A stretch of DNA of 42,433 bases from Jaenimonas drosophilae. Its lineage: Eukaryota > Euglenozoa > Kinetoplastea > Trypanosomatida > Trypanosomatidae. The stretch covers positions 1-42,433 of the forward strand of contig JASAON010001503.1 in assembly GCA_030849065.1 (NCBI GenBank). Direction: 5' to 3'. Below, one piece after another: positions 19,175 to 28,109 of the stretch. The first letter of the stretch is position 1. Every line of letters starts with the position of its first letter. Made by a program: the position numbers and the translations under genes. The notes below the pieces were generated by a model, which was not told the DNA's origin, did not search any database, and saw only the letters and a program-made list of their open reading frames with translations.

Positions 19175-19338
19175 GCCGTCGAGCAGTCCAGATTGCATAA
19201 CATTCATGATGGTGATGGGCGTACGGTGCATGCGTGCGCGATCCACAACTAAAGCAAGGCTGTTGTGCTGAGGGGCGGTACTCCTCACCTTCTCACGCCA
19301 AACGGCGTGTGCGTCCTGAATGTTAGTTGTGGTTGTTG

Positions 19339-19391
19339 TTCTTCAATCCTCTATTCTCTCTTTCCCTCTCTATCTCTCTGTGGTTAAGTAG
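19339..19391 (+). promoter_or_regulatory. Spliced-leader acceptor for the 19408 gene
   Basis: A strong C/T tract (TTCTTCAATCC and TCTCTCTTTCCCTCTCTATC) is followed by AGs at 19387-19388 and 19390-19391. The ATG at 19408 follows 17-20 bases later. The open frame continues upstream through the tract to 19327, but that part would not be in the mature mRNA. Confidence 0.6.
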
Positions 19392-19407
19392 TGCTCGTGT
19401 GGCCGTG

Positions 19408-20325
19408 ATGTACCGCACCTCCGAGGCGGTGGAGCCCATACTTCACGCACGTGTCTGCGATTTGGTGCTGCTGCAGTCGCAGCCCGCCTCCCTACCCATG
19501 GTTGAGGGCTTGTATATCGTCCTTCGTGTGGGTGATGCGGTGCACCGCACACCCTGCCTCAGCCAGCCACGAGAGTCTTCCGCCATGGCAGAGGAGGCCC
19601 GCTTCCCCGATGCCCCACTCGATGCCGAGACGTGGTCGTGGAACACACTCGTCCAGCTCCCAATCACCCCCTCCGCCGAGGCACGCAACACCAACGCCAG
19701 CGGATTTCTCCTGCCACAGCCTGCCACACGCTCCGTGTCGGGAGAGTCCAGCCTCCTCGTCTCACCCGCCTTGGCCAGTGCCATGGCACCTCCTGCGCCA
19801 GCGTCTCCCAGCCTCCCCTCCATCTCCCCAGCGGCCACCCCACGTATTTGCTCCCCACATGTGGAGGTGGAGCTGTGGCGTAGCACTACATCTGCAGAGC
19901 ACTGCATCGGCCGGCAGGTGCTCTCGCTCGCCAATGAGTTTCATCAAGCCCGGGCGAGCATTGAGGCCACGCTGGATCAAATCATCCCGCTTCCCACTGC
20001 CACAGCCTATGGAGCGACGTGGGGTGTTCGTCTGCGACTGAAGGTTGTCGGGATGCAGCTCTCCCCCAGCCAGCCAAACAACCTCTTCCCCGCCCAGGCA
20101 TATGCCTACGTGCAGGCGGGCTTTTCACCCGCCATGTCGCAGAACCTCCGCGGAGGAGGTCTGCGCTCACCGGGAGGCAGCACCTACGCCGGGTACGCAC
20201 CACGTGTATCTCCGCCCATGGAGGCGTTGCCACACCCCGCCACCCCACCACGTGGAGTGGAGTCCATCTTCAAGGCAGCCCCGAGAGGCGTGCTCCCGAC
20301 CTACGCGGACGTGAAGCAGTCATGA
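19408..20325 (+). CDS. Probable diverged C2-domain protein
   Basis: The protein has 305 residues from the first ATG after the acceptor. Alternating hydrophobic strands suggest a C2-like beta sandwich: residues about 8-24 (VEPILHARVCDLVLL), 33-52 (GLYIVLRVGDAVHRT), 76-86 (WNTLVQLPI), 151-172 (VEVELWRS...CIGRQVLSL) and 205-215 (GVRLRLKVVG). A Pro/Ser/Ala-rich insertion of about 60 residues splits the putative domain at 87-148. The C-terminus (about 217-305) is Pro/Gly/Ser-rich. I see no Ca2+-binding aspartate cluster. The next gene is an unmistakable C2 protein with a Pro-rich tail, so an old tandem relationship is plausible. The fold is inferred from pattern only; the function is unknown. Confidence 0.6.
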   Translation: MYRTSEAVEPILHARVCDLVLLQSQPASLPMVEGLYIVLRVGDAVHRTPCLSQPRESSAMAEEARFPDAPLDAETWSWNTLVQLPITPSAEARNTNASGFLLPQPATRSVSGESSLLVSPALASAMAPPAPASPSLPSISPAATPRICSPHVEVELWRSTTSAEHCIGRQVLSLANEFHQARASIEATLDQIIPLPTATAYGATWGVRLRLKVVGMQLSPSQPNNLFPAQAYAYVQAGFSPAMSQNLRGGGLRSPGGSTYAGYAPRVSPPMEALPHPATPPRGVESIFKAAPRGVLPTYADVKQS

Positions 20326-20582
20326 TGAGGAAGCCCGTTTTGCTTGGCTGCCATGCATGGAATGCCGTGTGAGGTCCGTCTAGTCTGTGTAGTGGTGTTT
20401 CATAAGATTGTGTTCGTGAATACTGAATGAAGCTATGGAACTGAAACAAGTGTCTTCCTTCACCTTCATCCCTATATTCGTATAGCAACACCAGTCTGAT
20501 TGTGTCTTAGTCATCTCTCATACCCAACAAACACACAACACACACACACACACAAAACACCAACACACAACACAACATCATC

Positions 20583-21416
20583 ATGGGACGTGTCGAGATC
20601 ACAGTAGTTGCTGCACGACGGCTGAACAATGTACAGGTTATTGGCATGCCCGATCCCTACGTACGCATCATTTGCGGGGATAAGAAGTACGTAACTCAAG
20701 TGTGCCCCAACAACCTCAACCCCGAGTGGAATGCCACCTTCAAGTTCCAGATCCCAGACGAAATGAGCACGCAGCTCCGGCTGGAGGTGTGGAACAAGAA
20801 CCCCATCAGCGACGACTTGATGGGCACCTACACCCTCTCCCTCGCCGCCCTGCAGCGCAGCATCGTGAAGGACAAGTGGTACCTCCTCGAGAAGTCCAAG
20901 ACGGAGGCGGAGCTCCGCGTGCGTGCGCTCGCCATCGACTTTGGCGGGCCGCACTCCGCCGATGAGGAGTGGATGGTGACGAGCGACATCACCAAGGACC
21001 CTGTTGCCTCCGCTATTGAATTTGGCACGTGGCGCCCAGGTCAGAAGGCACCTCCCCCACCCTCCGGACCTCCACGCCCGCAACAGCCGCAGGTGATGGC
21101 CTACGCCCCCGTCGCCCCCGTCCCCGCACCCGCACCACAGGTGGCCTACCCGCAAGGCCAGCAGCCCGTCTATGCCCAGCAGCCCGTGTACCCGCAACAG
21201 CAACAGCCAGCCTACGCACCTGCCCCACAGCCCATGTATGCTGCCCCACCCCCACAGCCCATGTACGCTCCCCCACCTCAGCCCATGTACGCCCAGCCCC
21301 AGCAACCCATGTACGCGGCCCCACCCCCACAGCCCATGTACGCCCAGCCAGCCTATCCCCAGCAGCCTGGCTATGCGCCACAGGCCTACGGCCCTCCCAG
21401 AGGCTACGGCTACTAA
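20583..21416 (+). CDS. C2-domain protein with Pro/Gln/Tyr-rich tail
   Basis: The protein has 277 residues. Residues 1-120 are a C2 domain: VEITVVAARRL, then the MPDPYVRI strand, NPEWNATFKF, LRLEVWNKN, DDLMGTYTLSL and the closing KWYLLEK. C2 domains bind phospholipids or proteins, often with Ca2+. Here D24, D77 and D78 remain, but the usual WDxD aspartates are asparagines (N71, N73) and the early loop aspartate is absent, so Ca2+ binding is probably weak or lost. Residues about 121-150 are a short linker, and 155-277 a low-complexity tail with five QPMYA units and other P-Q-Y-rich sequence. Such plant-like C2/Pro-rich proteins are thought to act at membranes or in assemblies; the exact role here is unknown. 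The ATG at 20583 follows a candidate acceptor AG at 20509-20510. Confidence 0.88.
   Translation: MGRVEITVVAARRLNNVQVIGMPDPYVRIICGDKKYVTQVCPNNLNPEWNATFKFQIPDEMSTQLRLEVWNKNPISDDLMGTYTLSLAALQRSIVKDKWYLLEKSKTEAELRVRALAIDFGGPHSADEEWMVTSDITKDPVASAIEFGTWRPGQKAPPPPSGPPRPQQPQVMAYAPVAPVPAPAPQVAYPQGQQPVYAQQPVYPQQQQPAYAPAPQPMYAAPPPQPMYAPPPQPMYAQPQQPMYAAPPPQPMYAQPAYPQQPGYAPQAYGPPRGYGY
21228..21344 (+). repeat. QPMYA-type coding repeats in the C2 protein tail
   Basis: Five QPMYA units separated by short Pro/Ala/Gln spacers occur in the tail of the C2 protein. The underlying DNA repeats the core CAGCCCATGTAYGC at irregular intervals, so slippage or unequal exchange probably expands it. The same C-rich DNA gives long repetitive frames on the opposite strand that are not genes. 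Confidence 0.75.
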
Positions 21417-22074
21417 GGGCAGTATATCCCCAACATACTTCTCTGGCATGAGAGATTGGCGCTGCACACAGCCGTCCATCTTCCACTCCTGCGTTCAATG
21501 GGCCACATACCTCCCACAACGACGTCTTCTTCACCTCCGTCGTGCCGCGAGGGTTGATGATGCAGCGTCCGTGCATGTTTGCTCGCTTTGATTCATTGTT
21601 TGTTCTTGTTTCTTCTTCCACCACCTTTTATTGCGTCGGTACTCGATGCCGTTGCTGCCTCCTTCCGTCCCCCTGCACCCGACGATATCCACTAGTCACT
21701 GCAACTGCCTATACGATGGTGTGGGGGAGCAACAGGATGAGGGGGAAGTCGTTCTGATCAGCTCCACAAACACCGCAACTGCACTCATCAATGTCCATGA
21801 ATGGTCTTGGCATGGATTTACACCACGTTATGCCCAACTTTCTTCTCCTCCTCTTCTCTTCTCTACCAACACATTCCAATGATTCTTCATTTTGTTGTAT
21901 AGTGCGTTCATTGTGTTTGGAGTCTCGTGCGGCCTCTTCAGACAGCACCCCGCTCTGTTTTTCACCCGGGACCCACACATCTCCAGACACAACAACAACA
22001 ACAACGGCTGGACGTACGCCACCCACGGAGGAACGTGGAGCGAACAACCACCGGCTGGTCCACACGACCGCGGC
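21417..22074. other. Spacer and leader upstream of the pseudokinase gene
   Basis: No gene is supported. The first 470 bases are mixed-composition 3' flank. A pyrimidine-rich block (about 21840-21902) leads to the acceptor at 21901-21902. The sequence from 21903 to 22074 is open in the downstream frame but has no ATG, so I read it as leader. It includes an (AAC)n run at about 21988-22005. Confidence 0.55.
21839..21902 (+). promoter_or_regulatory. Candidate spliced-leader acceptor for the 22075 gene
   Basis: C/T-rich sequence (TTTCTTCTCCTCCTCTTCTC) and a second T-rich run end in GTATAG at 21901-21902. No ATG occurs between it and 22075. The leader would be 172 bases, or shorter if AGs near 21938 or 21985 are used. 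Confidence 0.5.
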
Positions 22075-25000
22075 ATGCCCAGTGGCAATGAGGTTGGGTC
22101 TTCGTCCTTGTTAGACCCCATCGCCCACCACCTCGGCAACCGTGGAGATGGACCTGGCTGCTTAGCCACCTGTACACCTCCAACTTCCAGATGCCCCTCC
22201 ATCATTCTTGTGGCACCTGGGGAAGATGTTTCATCAGCACGACAGCCCATTCGCAGCCACACTCCCATCCTTGATCAGATGCCCTGTCCAAATTACCAGG
22301 AAGAACGGCCCAACACGTGGGCGGATGCACACCTACGCTCCCCCTTCTTCACCGCCGCTCATCCAGCCTCTCACATTCTTCATCATGATCCCATCACCTC
22401 GAGCCAGAATGACTCCACCTCGACCGCCTCCTTCCACCTTTCACGCCGCACCACACAGGCCTTCACCCAATCCATCCAGAGCGATGCCGCCCACACAGTG
22501 GGTGCTCCTGCGCGGTCCTCTCAGCTGTGGCATCAGCACCCAAGCAACACGCGCAGCCACCACAACATGATTCATGATGAGGTGGAGCACAAGTCACCGT
22601 CGCGTCCGCTCCCTGAGGTGGACGACCTCCTCCTTCAGCGCCTCTCTCCCGTCCCACACGCCCTCATGGATATGGCGAGTGAAGAAGACGGGGATGATTC
22701 CATGGATGATGCGCTGCTGCTGCCAGAGTCGGTGGTGGCCAATTGTGGTGGCGAGGAAGCATCCTGTGGCGGGGCGGCGTGTCGCACCGACGTGTGTACG
22801 CCCGTTGAAAACCTCATCCCGAGCGTGGGCCAGAGCCCCCACCTCTCCTGCGCGCCAGGTCCATCACGCACATACACGCCGCGGCTCTTCCTGAGCTCTC
22901 GGCCTACCACCCCACGCAAGCGGCGGCGTCGTGCCAGTACGGCGGAGTCCATGCAGGGCACACGTCGCAGCGCCAGTCGAGGATCGCGGCGTGGCGCTGG
23001 AGTGATGGAGGGGGTGGAGTACGTGGCTCCCAATCGCAACCCATTCTCGCACTATCGCGGAAGCCCGGGGTGGATGGTGTTGGGGGAGGTCCCGGTGATG
23101 GACCGCGACTTCAGCCCAGATACCGCCACCTTCCGCTCCCTCCGCCCCGAGGCCGCCGTGGTACACTACGAGCAAACCTTGCCCCCACCCGCCACGGCAC
23201 CCACGGCCAACCTCCCACGCGGGGCCACGGCCATTTGGCAGGACGACCTTATCCACGATACAAGCGGACATTCCACCCTGAGCGAGGCCGACCCTCTGCG
23301 GCCACCGATGCCACGTGGCAAGCCTCCGACACCGCAACTCTCCGCGGGCTCCCTCACCCCCGTGCGCGGCGCCGCCACCTCCCCGGGATGGGGCCACTCC
23401 CCCGTCTCCGGCACCGGCGCAGGCCTCTCCATCTTCCCCCTCCTCCCGCCCGCCACCTCACATCTCAGCCGCAGCAACAACTCCCCAACCTTGGCCGCAA
23501 CCACCACCGCCTCGTGGACGGCCACCCACCGTGGCACCGCCCGCTCCGACCGCGAGGCGGGCAGCACACAGCGGCCGTCCTCCTCCGTCGGCTCGCCCAT
23601 CCTCCTCGGCATGCCAAGCAGCGAGAGTATCGCCCCACAGCCCAACCCCACACGCTACAACTCCCTCCCATGCAGCCCACCACTCCGACCTGCACCACCC
23701 ACATATCAGCCAACCAAGCAGCCACTGCCGCTCCCCGACAGCCCTGGGCTACTACGCGCACGAGAGCCGCTCGCATGGCATTGGCCGCGCAGCCTAGACC
23801 AGAGTCTGGAGGGCCTCATTGACTGGCCGCCCATGCTGCCCGCCGCCCTCGCTGAGTCAGGAACCCCACGCCTCTCCGACGGAGAACACGACGGGGAGAA
23901 GGTGATGATGCTTGACGCAGATGAGGAGGAGGAGGAGGCAGGGGCACGTTTCCGACGATGCGGCCGCTTTCAGTATCTCCACCACCTTCCCGGTGGGCCG
24001 CGTTTGATGCCGCTCAATCTCGACCACAACGGCATTGTGTGGCTCGTCTGCAACCGTCTGGACGGCCTCCCCTACGCCCTGAAGGAGGTGCGTGTGGAGC
24101 ACATGAATCCCGCCGAGATCGCCGCCCTCTCCCTCAGCAGCAACCCACGGACGATGCGTGATCTCTGGTCGGAGCGTTTTATTATGCGCTTCCACCATTG
24201 CCCCGCCGTCAGCCGCGATGGCCGCGGAATCGTCTGCCCCGCCGCGTCGCAGGTACGGCTCCTCCAAACTGAGTTTTTCCCCCGCGGCAGCGTGTGGGAG
24301 TACGCCCTCGACCCCTTTGGCCGGCGTTCGGCTGCCACCGCGGCGGTCGTGCCGCGTGTGGTGGCCCTGACGGGGGATGAGTGGCGGACGATTGCGATAC
24401 ACGCATTGATGGGCCTCTCTGCCCTTCACGGGAGCGCACTCATCCACGGCTGCCCGCTGCCCTTTAATCTCTTCCTGAGTGATGTGCTGTGCGCCAAGTG
24501 GGCCAACTTTGGGGCGGCAGTGAAATGCCCGGACGTGTACCCCGACACCATTCCATCCCCGCTGCTCCCAACGGCGGCCTCGATGAAGTCGGCGAGCCCC
24601 TTTGAGATGGAGGTGGCCATCTTTTGCCGCGGACTACTAATGCTGATGGAAGCATGCGAGCAGCGTGCAGATGGTAGGCTGAGCACCTCCGAGATCCTCC
24701 ACAAGTCACCGTGGGAATGGTTGCCGAGCTGCATGTTGGCCGATCCGCTCGACGCAACAGAGCATTGCGACCCCAACACAACAACCTTGATCTCCGTGCT
24801 GCACCGGGCAACATGGGATCCCACCTCGGCAGAGACCTTGCTGCAGCGCCTTCATCCTCCGTCCATGGAGGAGCTCACGACGACGTGGATGCTCGATCTG
24901 GAAATACAGCGGCTGTCGTGGGAGTTGGTGGCATCGCGTCCGCCCCTCCATGCATCAAAATGTGTGGAGGAGCGGAGCTCCGACAGCTCCACCCTCACCA

Positions 25001-25326
25001 CCTCTGGCATTGAGGCGTCGCTCCTCCTCGCACGCCCGCTGGATGTCAGTGGTGGGAGCCAACGACGACCGCAGGACCACAGCGGAATGTCTTGCTCGCA
25101 CACCTCCATTGATGCGCATGTGCGGCGTTTTGCGGAAGCACAGCTTCTTGCCGCCTTCAATCCATCAACAGGGATGCATTGGCTCATTAGCCAAGTGGCT
25201 GGGGTCCTCCTCGACGGAGACGCAGCTGCTGCCACGGCGGTGATGGCCTCCCTTCGCCCGCCAACGTGGGCAGCCGCACGGCCACTCTGCTGTCGTGAAG
25301 GACTACCGCCTACCCACGTCAAGTGA
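22075..25326 (+). CDS. Large disordered protein with C-terminal pseudokinase domain
   Basis: The frame is open from 21892, but its first ATG is at 22075, giving 1083 residues. Residues 1 to about 620 are Pro/Ser/Thr/Arg-rich and look disordered, with possible SP/TP phosphosites. From about 640 a protein-kinase-like fold appears: PYALKEVRV with a candidate ATP-site lysine at 670, a hinge-like EFFPRGSVWEYA, and a helix GLSALHGSALIHG. The catalytic HRD reads HGC (791-793), the loop keeps an asparagine (PFNLFL), and DFG reads NFG (811-813). Losing both the catalytic and the metal aspartate predicts a pseudokinase. The residues around the lysine and hinge recall Wee1/NEK-type kinases, but I cannot assign a family. 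The last 200 residues show no recognised domain. Function is probably scaffolding or regulation, by inference. Confidence 0.78.
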   Translation: MPSGNEVGSSSLLDPIAHHLGNRGDGPGCLATCTPPTSRCPSIILVAPGEDVSSARQPIRSHTPILDQMPCPNYQEERPNTWADAHLRSPFFTAAHPASHILHHDPITSSQNDSTSTASFHLSRRTTQAFTQSIQSDAAHTVGAPARSSQLWHQHPSNTRSHHNMIHDEVEHKSPSRPLPEVDDLLLQRLSPVPHALMDMASEEDGDDSMDDALLLPESVVANCGGEEASCGGAACRTDVCTPVENLIPSVGQSPHLSCAPGPSRTYTPRLFLSSRPTTPRKRRRRASTAESMQGTRRSASRGSRRGAGVMEGVEYVAPNRNPFSHYRGSPGWMVLGEVPVMDRDFSPDTATFRSLRPEAAVVHYEQTLPPPATAPTANLPRGATAIWQDDLIHDTSGHSTLSEADPLRPPMPRGKPPTPQLSAGSLTPVRGAATSPGWGHSPVSGTGAGLSIFPLLPPATSHLSRSNNSPTLAATTTASWTATHRGTARSDREAGSTQRPSSSVGSPILLGMPSSESIAPQPNPTRYNSLPCSPPLRPAPPTYQPTKQPLPLPDSPGLLRAREPLAWHWPRSLDQSLEGLIDWPPMLPAALAESGTPRLSDGEHDGEKVMMLDADEEEEEAGARFRRCGRFQYLHHLPGGPRLMPLNLDHNGIVWLVCNRLDGLPYALKEVRVEHMNPAEIAALSLSSNPRTMRDLWSERFIMRFHHCPAVSRDGRGIVCPAASQVRLLQTEFFPRGSVWEYALDPFGRRSAATAAVVPRVVALTGDEWRTIAIHALMGLSALHGSALIHGCPLPFNLFLSDVLCAKWANFGAAVKCPDVYPDTIPSPLLPTAASMKSASPFEMEVAIFCRGLLMLMEACEQRADGRLSTSEILHKSPWEWLPSCMLADPLDATEHCDPNTTTLISVLHRATWDPTSAETLLQRLHPPSMEELTTTWMLDLEIQRLSWELVASRPPLHASKCVEERSSDSSTLTTSGIEASLLLARPLDVSGGSQRRPQDHSGMSCSHTSIDAHVRRFAEAQLLAAFNPSTGMHWLISQVAGVLLDGDAAAATAVMASLRPPTWAAARPLCCREGLPPTHVK

Positions 25327-25996
25327 GTCGTGATGCATCATCATCATCATCATCATCATCATCTACCGTTGATTGTGCTTCACTACTATTGCCAATAATA
25401 CTGCGGTATCTCCGCACCGTGTGTGGCTGAATCACACGAGTGTATCAAGACTGTTTCACTTTTTTTTTCTTTTTTTCATGTTGTCTGTGTTGTGGTCAGT
25501 ACCTCAGCACATCTGCCTCTCCTCCACTCTACAATGGTGTGGTTGCCGTCCGTGCTGCATGCGGTACGTCGAGGGGGGGCGGTACGTTTCTCGGATTCTG
25601 TACTACTACTTCTACTACTACTACTACTACTATACTTTCAAGGTTTTGGGGAAATGCATCGGTGGCTTGTGTGTGTGTGGTGTGGCGACCGGCGCCCCCT
25701 CCCCCTCCCCCTCCCTCCCCCCTTACCCCCCCCCTCCCCTTCATCTCTTCATTGCCACGAACGCCCCATCATGTTTCGTGGACGAGCATTGACATCAATT
25801 CAGTGCGTGCATCCAACACGCACCATACCAAGAGCATCGTGCAACGGGATGAATGAATGTGTGGGGCTGTATACGATGCCGAGGTCATCCTCGTGTGTTT
25901 GTGTGAGTGATGCGCAACATGCCTAGCCAACCTTCATATTTTTTCACTTCGTTTTCTGGTTTGTTGTTCTTGTGTGTATGTTGAAGGAGAGCGAGC
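25327..25996. other. Spacer with CAT and TAC triplet repeats
   Basis: No gene is supported. The spacer holds a (CAT)9 run at 25336-25363, a TAC/CTA triplet run at 25601-25633, T-runs near 25459-25478 and a C-rich block at about 25692-25745. Overlapping small frames here are low-complexity products of these tracts. The T-rich sequence at about 25936-25974 followed by AGs at 25986-25995 is the likely acceptor for the next gene. Confidence 0.6.
25336..25363. repeat. (CAT)9 microsatellite
   Basis: Nine perfect CAT units sit ten bases after the stop codon of the pseudokinase gene, in its likely 3' UTR. It is a simple repeat with no inferred function. Confidence 0.95.
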
Positions 25997-27880
25997 ATGG
26001 AGGGCACGGAGGATGCCTCCCCTCAATGGGATTGTATCGGCGCCACCTCCACTCGCTTTGACAAGGGTACCGATGCGTGCTTCGCGTGGCTTCTTCATTC
26101 ATACGCCCCATCATGGCGCCACGCCATCCTTCGTGGCGAGCCATCCACCGATGCGGAGATCGAGTCTGATAAACACCTCCGCCGATCGCTTCAAGATGGA
26201 GTCGCGATGTGCCATGCCTCACGCTGGTCGCGCTTCTCCTTCCCCTCCGATCCACAGCGAGCATTGGCATCGACGTACGCATCGCATTATCTCATGATGC
26301 CAGCGGTGCAGGCCACGGAGGGTCGTGCGCCAACATCCACCATGGCAGCACCACAGCCCATCATTCTTGCCGATGATGATGGTGGTGGTGGTGGTACTGC
26401 TCAGCCTGCAGCACGTGGAGTTGGTGTTGATGCTTATACGGCAGAGCCCTCACGACACTGCTTCACCTACGCTCGGCAGCACACACAGGCTTCTTCTCGT
26501 CATGATGGCGAGGCTCATGTTCCCCGCCCGTGGTATGGCGGTTACGTGAGCGTCGAGCGCAATCTTCGCGGTGCTGATGCCTGCCGCTTCCTCATCTTCC
26601 CCCAGCACCATCATGCACCGCTCTTGAAGAGATCTACAGCGCAGGAGGTGCCATCTTTTTGCCAAGGTACGCTACGATTCTTGTACGAGCACCTCAATCC
26701 ATCCTCCTCATCCGTGAAGGGTCGTGAGGAGGGACGTCAACGCCACGGTGGTTTGGCGCAGGCCTTCACCTTCGCCATCAATATCGCGCACAAGTTCCCA
26801 CGCCCCGACGCATGTGGTGGTGCCGGCTCATGGATGAGCATGTTTCCACTGGATGACTCCAGCATTGATCTCTTCTTCAACGCCACGAAGATAGATCGCC
26901 GGTACAACGCCGATCGCAAGATCGTGGAGCGACACTCACGTCGTGAAGATGGCATCTCCTGGACCCTGCGCTATCGGCACCCGTACTACAGCACTAACCT
27001 GCGTCTGGCCTTGCTGAGCCCCTGCGGGACATCATCATCCACCGCAGCGCTGGACGCCTCAACTTCTTCACTTCAAGCGTGTGGCGGAACGCCGCACACC
27101 CCGTGGCTGCACGGACGCATTCTCGCGCTCAGCATAAGCGACATCTACACCTTCACGGGCCACCTCGCCAACCTCAGCCGACTATGGCGTCGGTGGATGA
27201 GGATGGAGGATGCCGTTGTGCGGTGTGGGTGGGAGTGTGCCGCCACACCAGGATTAGATGTTTCCTGGATAGATCGCTGCGCCACCATCTTTGCCAAGCT
27301 GAGCTCCGAAGGGTGGATTCAGCTGCCCCTCCCGACCAACGTGGATGTGTTGCTGCGCCATCAGGCGGCGTGGGTGGCGCCGGTGGAGTTGGATGGCCTC
27401 AGCCCGCGTCTTCGTCGGCACCGCCACTTCTGGGCCACGCAAGGGCCCTCGTGGCGGCCATCTCTCCTCCGCGGCATGGAAAATGACTATGAGCACCTCC
27501 ATCTGGCCGAGAGGTGGTTTGCCCTGTGCAGTGTGGAGCTCCATCGTGGAAGCCGTGGTGGCGGCCTGCTGCCCTCGGGTTTGGTGCCTTTCATCAACTT
27601 GTGCTTCTCGGACGGGCTCTCCACCCCTCCGCGGACGACCGTTGGTCTCGCGCAGAGCGCCGCCACCCCGCGCACCACCCGAGACGCCTTCAACCGCATC
27701 ACCCCCTTTCACTTTGAGTGCTCCTTCAGTTGGTGGCTGGATGCCACACACCCCACCTCTCTCCTTCACAGTGGCATCAAGCCCGACGTGGCGGCAGACA
27801 AGCAGTACCTGCGCACCTCGCCAGTGGAGGTCATGCGCCACTTTCGTTGTGGGCTCACGTGGAAGTTTGATGATGGGTGA
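25997..27880 (+). CDS. Conserved-looking protein of unknown function
   Basis: I do not recognise this 627-residue protein. It has no signal peptide, membrane segment or coiled coil. Residues about 100-180 are low-complexity (Ala/Gly/Pro, with a poly-Gly run near 129-133). The rest is rich in Trp, His, Arg and Phe and looks folded, for example WYGGYVSVERNLRGADACRFLIFP (about 179-202, here shortened by one reading as a beta-rich block), AFTFAINIAHKF, SWTLRYRHPYYSTNLRLALL and FHFECSFSWWLDATHP near the C-terminus. The ATG at 25997 follows a T-rich tract and several AGs. Balanced codon use and length support a real gene. Its neighbours, a pseudokinase gene and an SBP2-like gene, give no clear hint of its role. 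Confidence 0.75.
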   Translation: MEGTEDASPQWDCIGATSTRFDKGTDACFAWLLHSYAPSWRHAILRGEPSTDAEIESDKHLRRSLQDGVAMCHASRWSRFSFPSDPQRALASTYASHYLMMPAVQATEGRAPTSTMAAPQPIILADDDGGGGGTAQPAARGVGVDAYTAEPSRHCFTYARQHTQASSRHDGEAHVPRPWYGGYVSVERNLRGADACRFLIFPQHHHAPLLKRSTAQEVPSFCQGTLRFLYEHLNPSSSSVKGREEGRQRHGGLAQAFTFAINIAHKFPRPDACGGAGSWMSMFPLDDSSIDLFFNATKIDRRYNADRKIVERHSRREDGISWTLRYRHPYYSTNLRLALLSPCGTSSSTAALDASTSSLQACGGTPHTPWLHGRILALSISDIYTFTGHLANLSRLWRRWMRMEDAVVRCGWECAATPGLDVSWIDRCATIFAKLSSEGWIQLPLPTNVDVLLRHQAAWVAPVELDGLSPRLRRHRHFWATQGPSWRPSLLRGMENDYEHLHLAERWFALCSVELHRGSRGGGLLPSGLVPFINLCFSDGLSTPPRTTVGLAQSAATPRTTRDAFNRITPFHFECSFSWWLDATHPTSLLHSGIKPDVAADKQYLRTSPVEVMRHFRCGLTWKFDDG

Positions 27881-28109
27881 CGGATCATCATCAACAACAA
27901 CATCATCACACACACACACGTACATACTCGACGTGCTGAGAAAGAGATTCTCATACGACGTACCATAAACGTGTCATTGGCCTTGGAATTAGTTTTTATG
28001 TGTGGAGCTGCCTTCTTCCATCACAAACATCGTCATGCATACAGGATGCCACTTTTTGTGTCTGCCTCTCTCTCGATGAAAAGTACGGTAGCTGAAAGTA
28101 GTGAAGAAG

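Noticed and set aside
20511..21479. 322-codon repetitive frame on the - strand
   Set aside because: It is the reverse of the C2 protein's Pro/Gln/Tyr-repeat DNA. The repetitive product mirrors those repeats and every supported gene is on the + strand.
23070..23822. 250-codon + strand frame inside the pseudokinase gene
   Set aside because: It is a His/Pro/Arg-rich shadow of the C-rich disordered region. The main frame carries the recognisable downstream domain.
25373..25926. Overlapping small frames in the triplet-repeat spacer
   Set aside because: Their sequences are poly-Tyr, poly-Leu or poly-Thr products of the TAC repeat and T/C-rich runs, in several frames at once.
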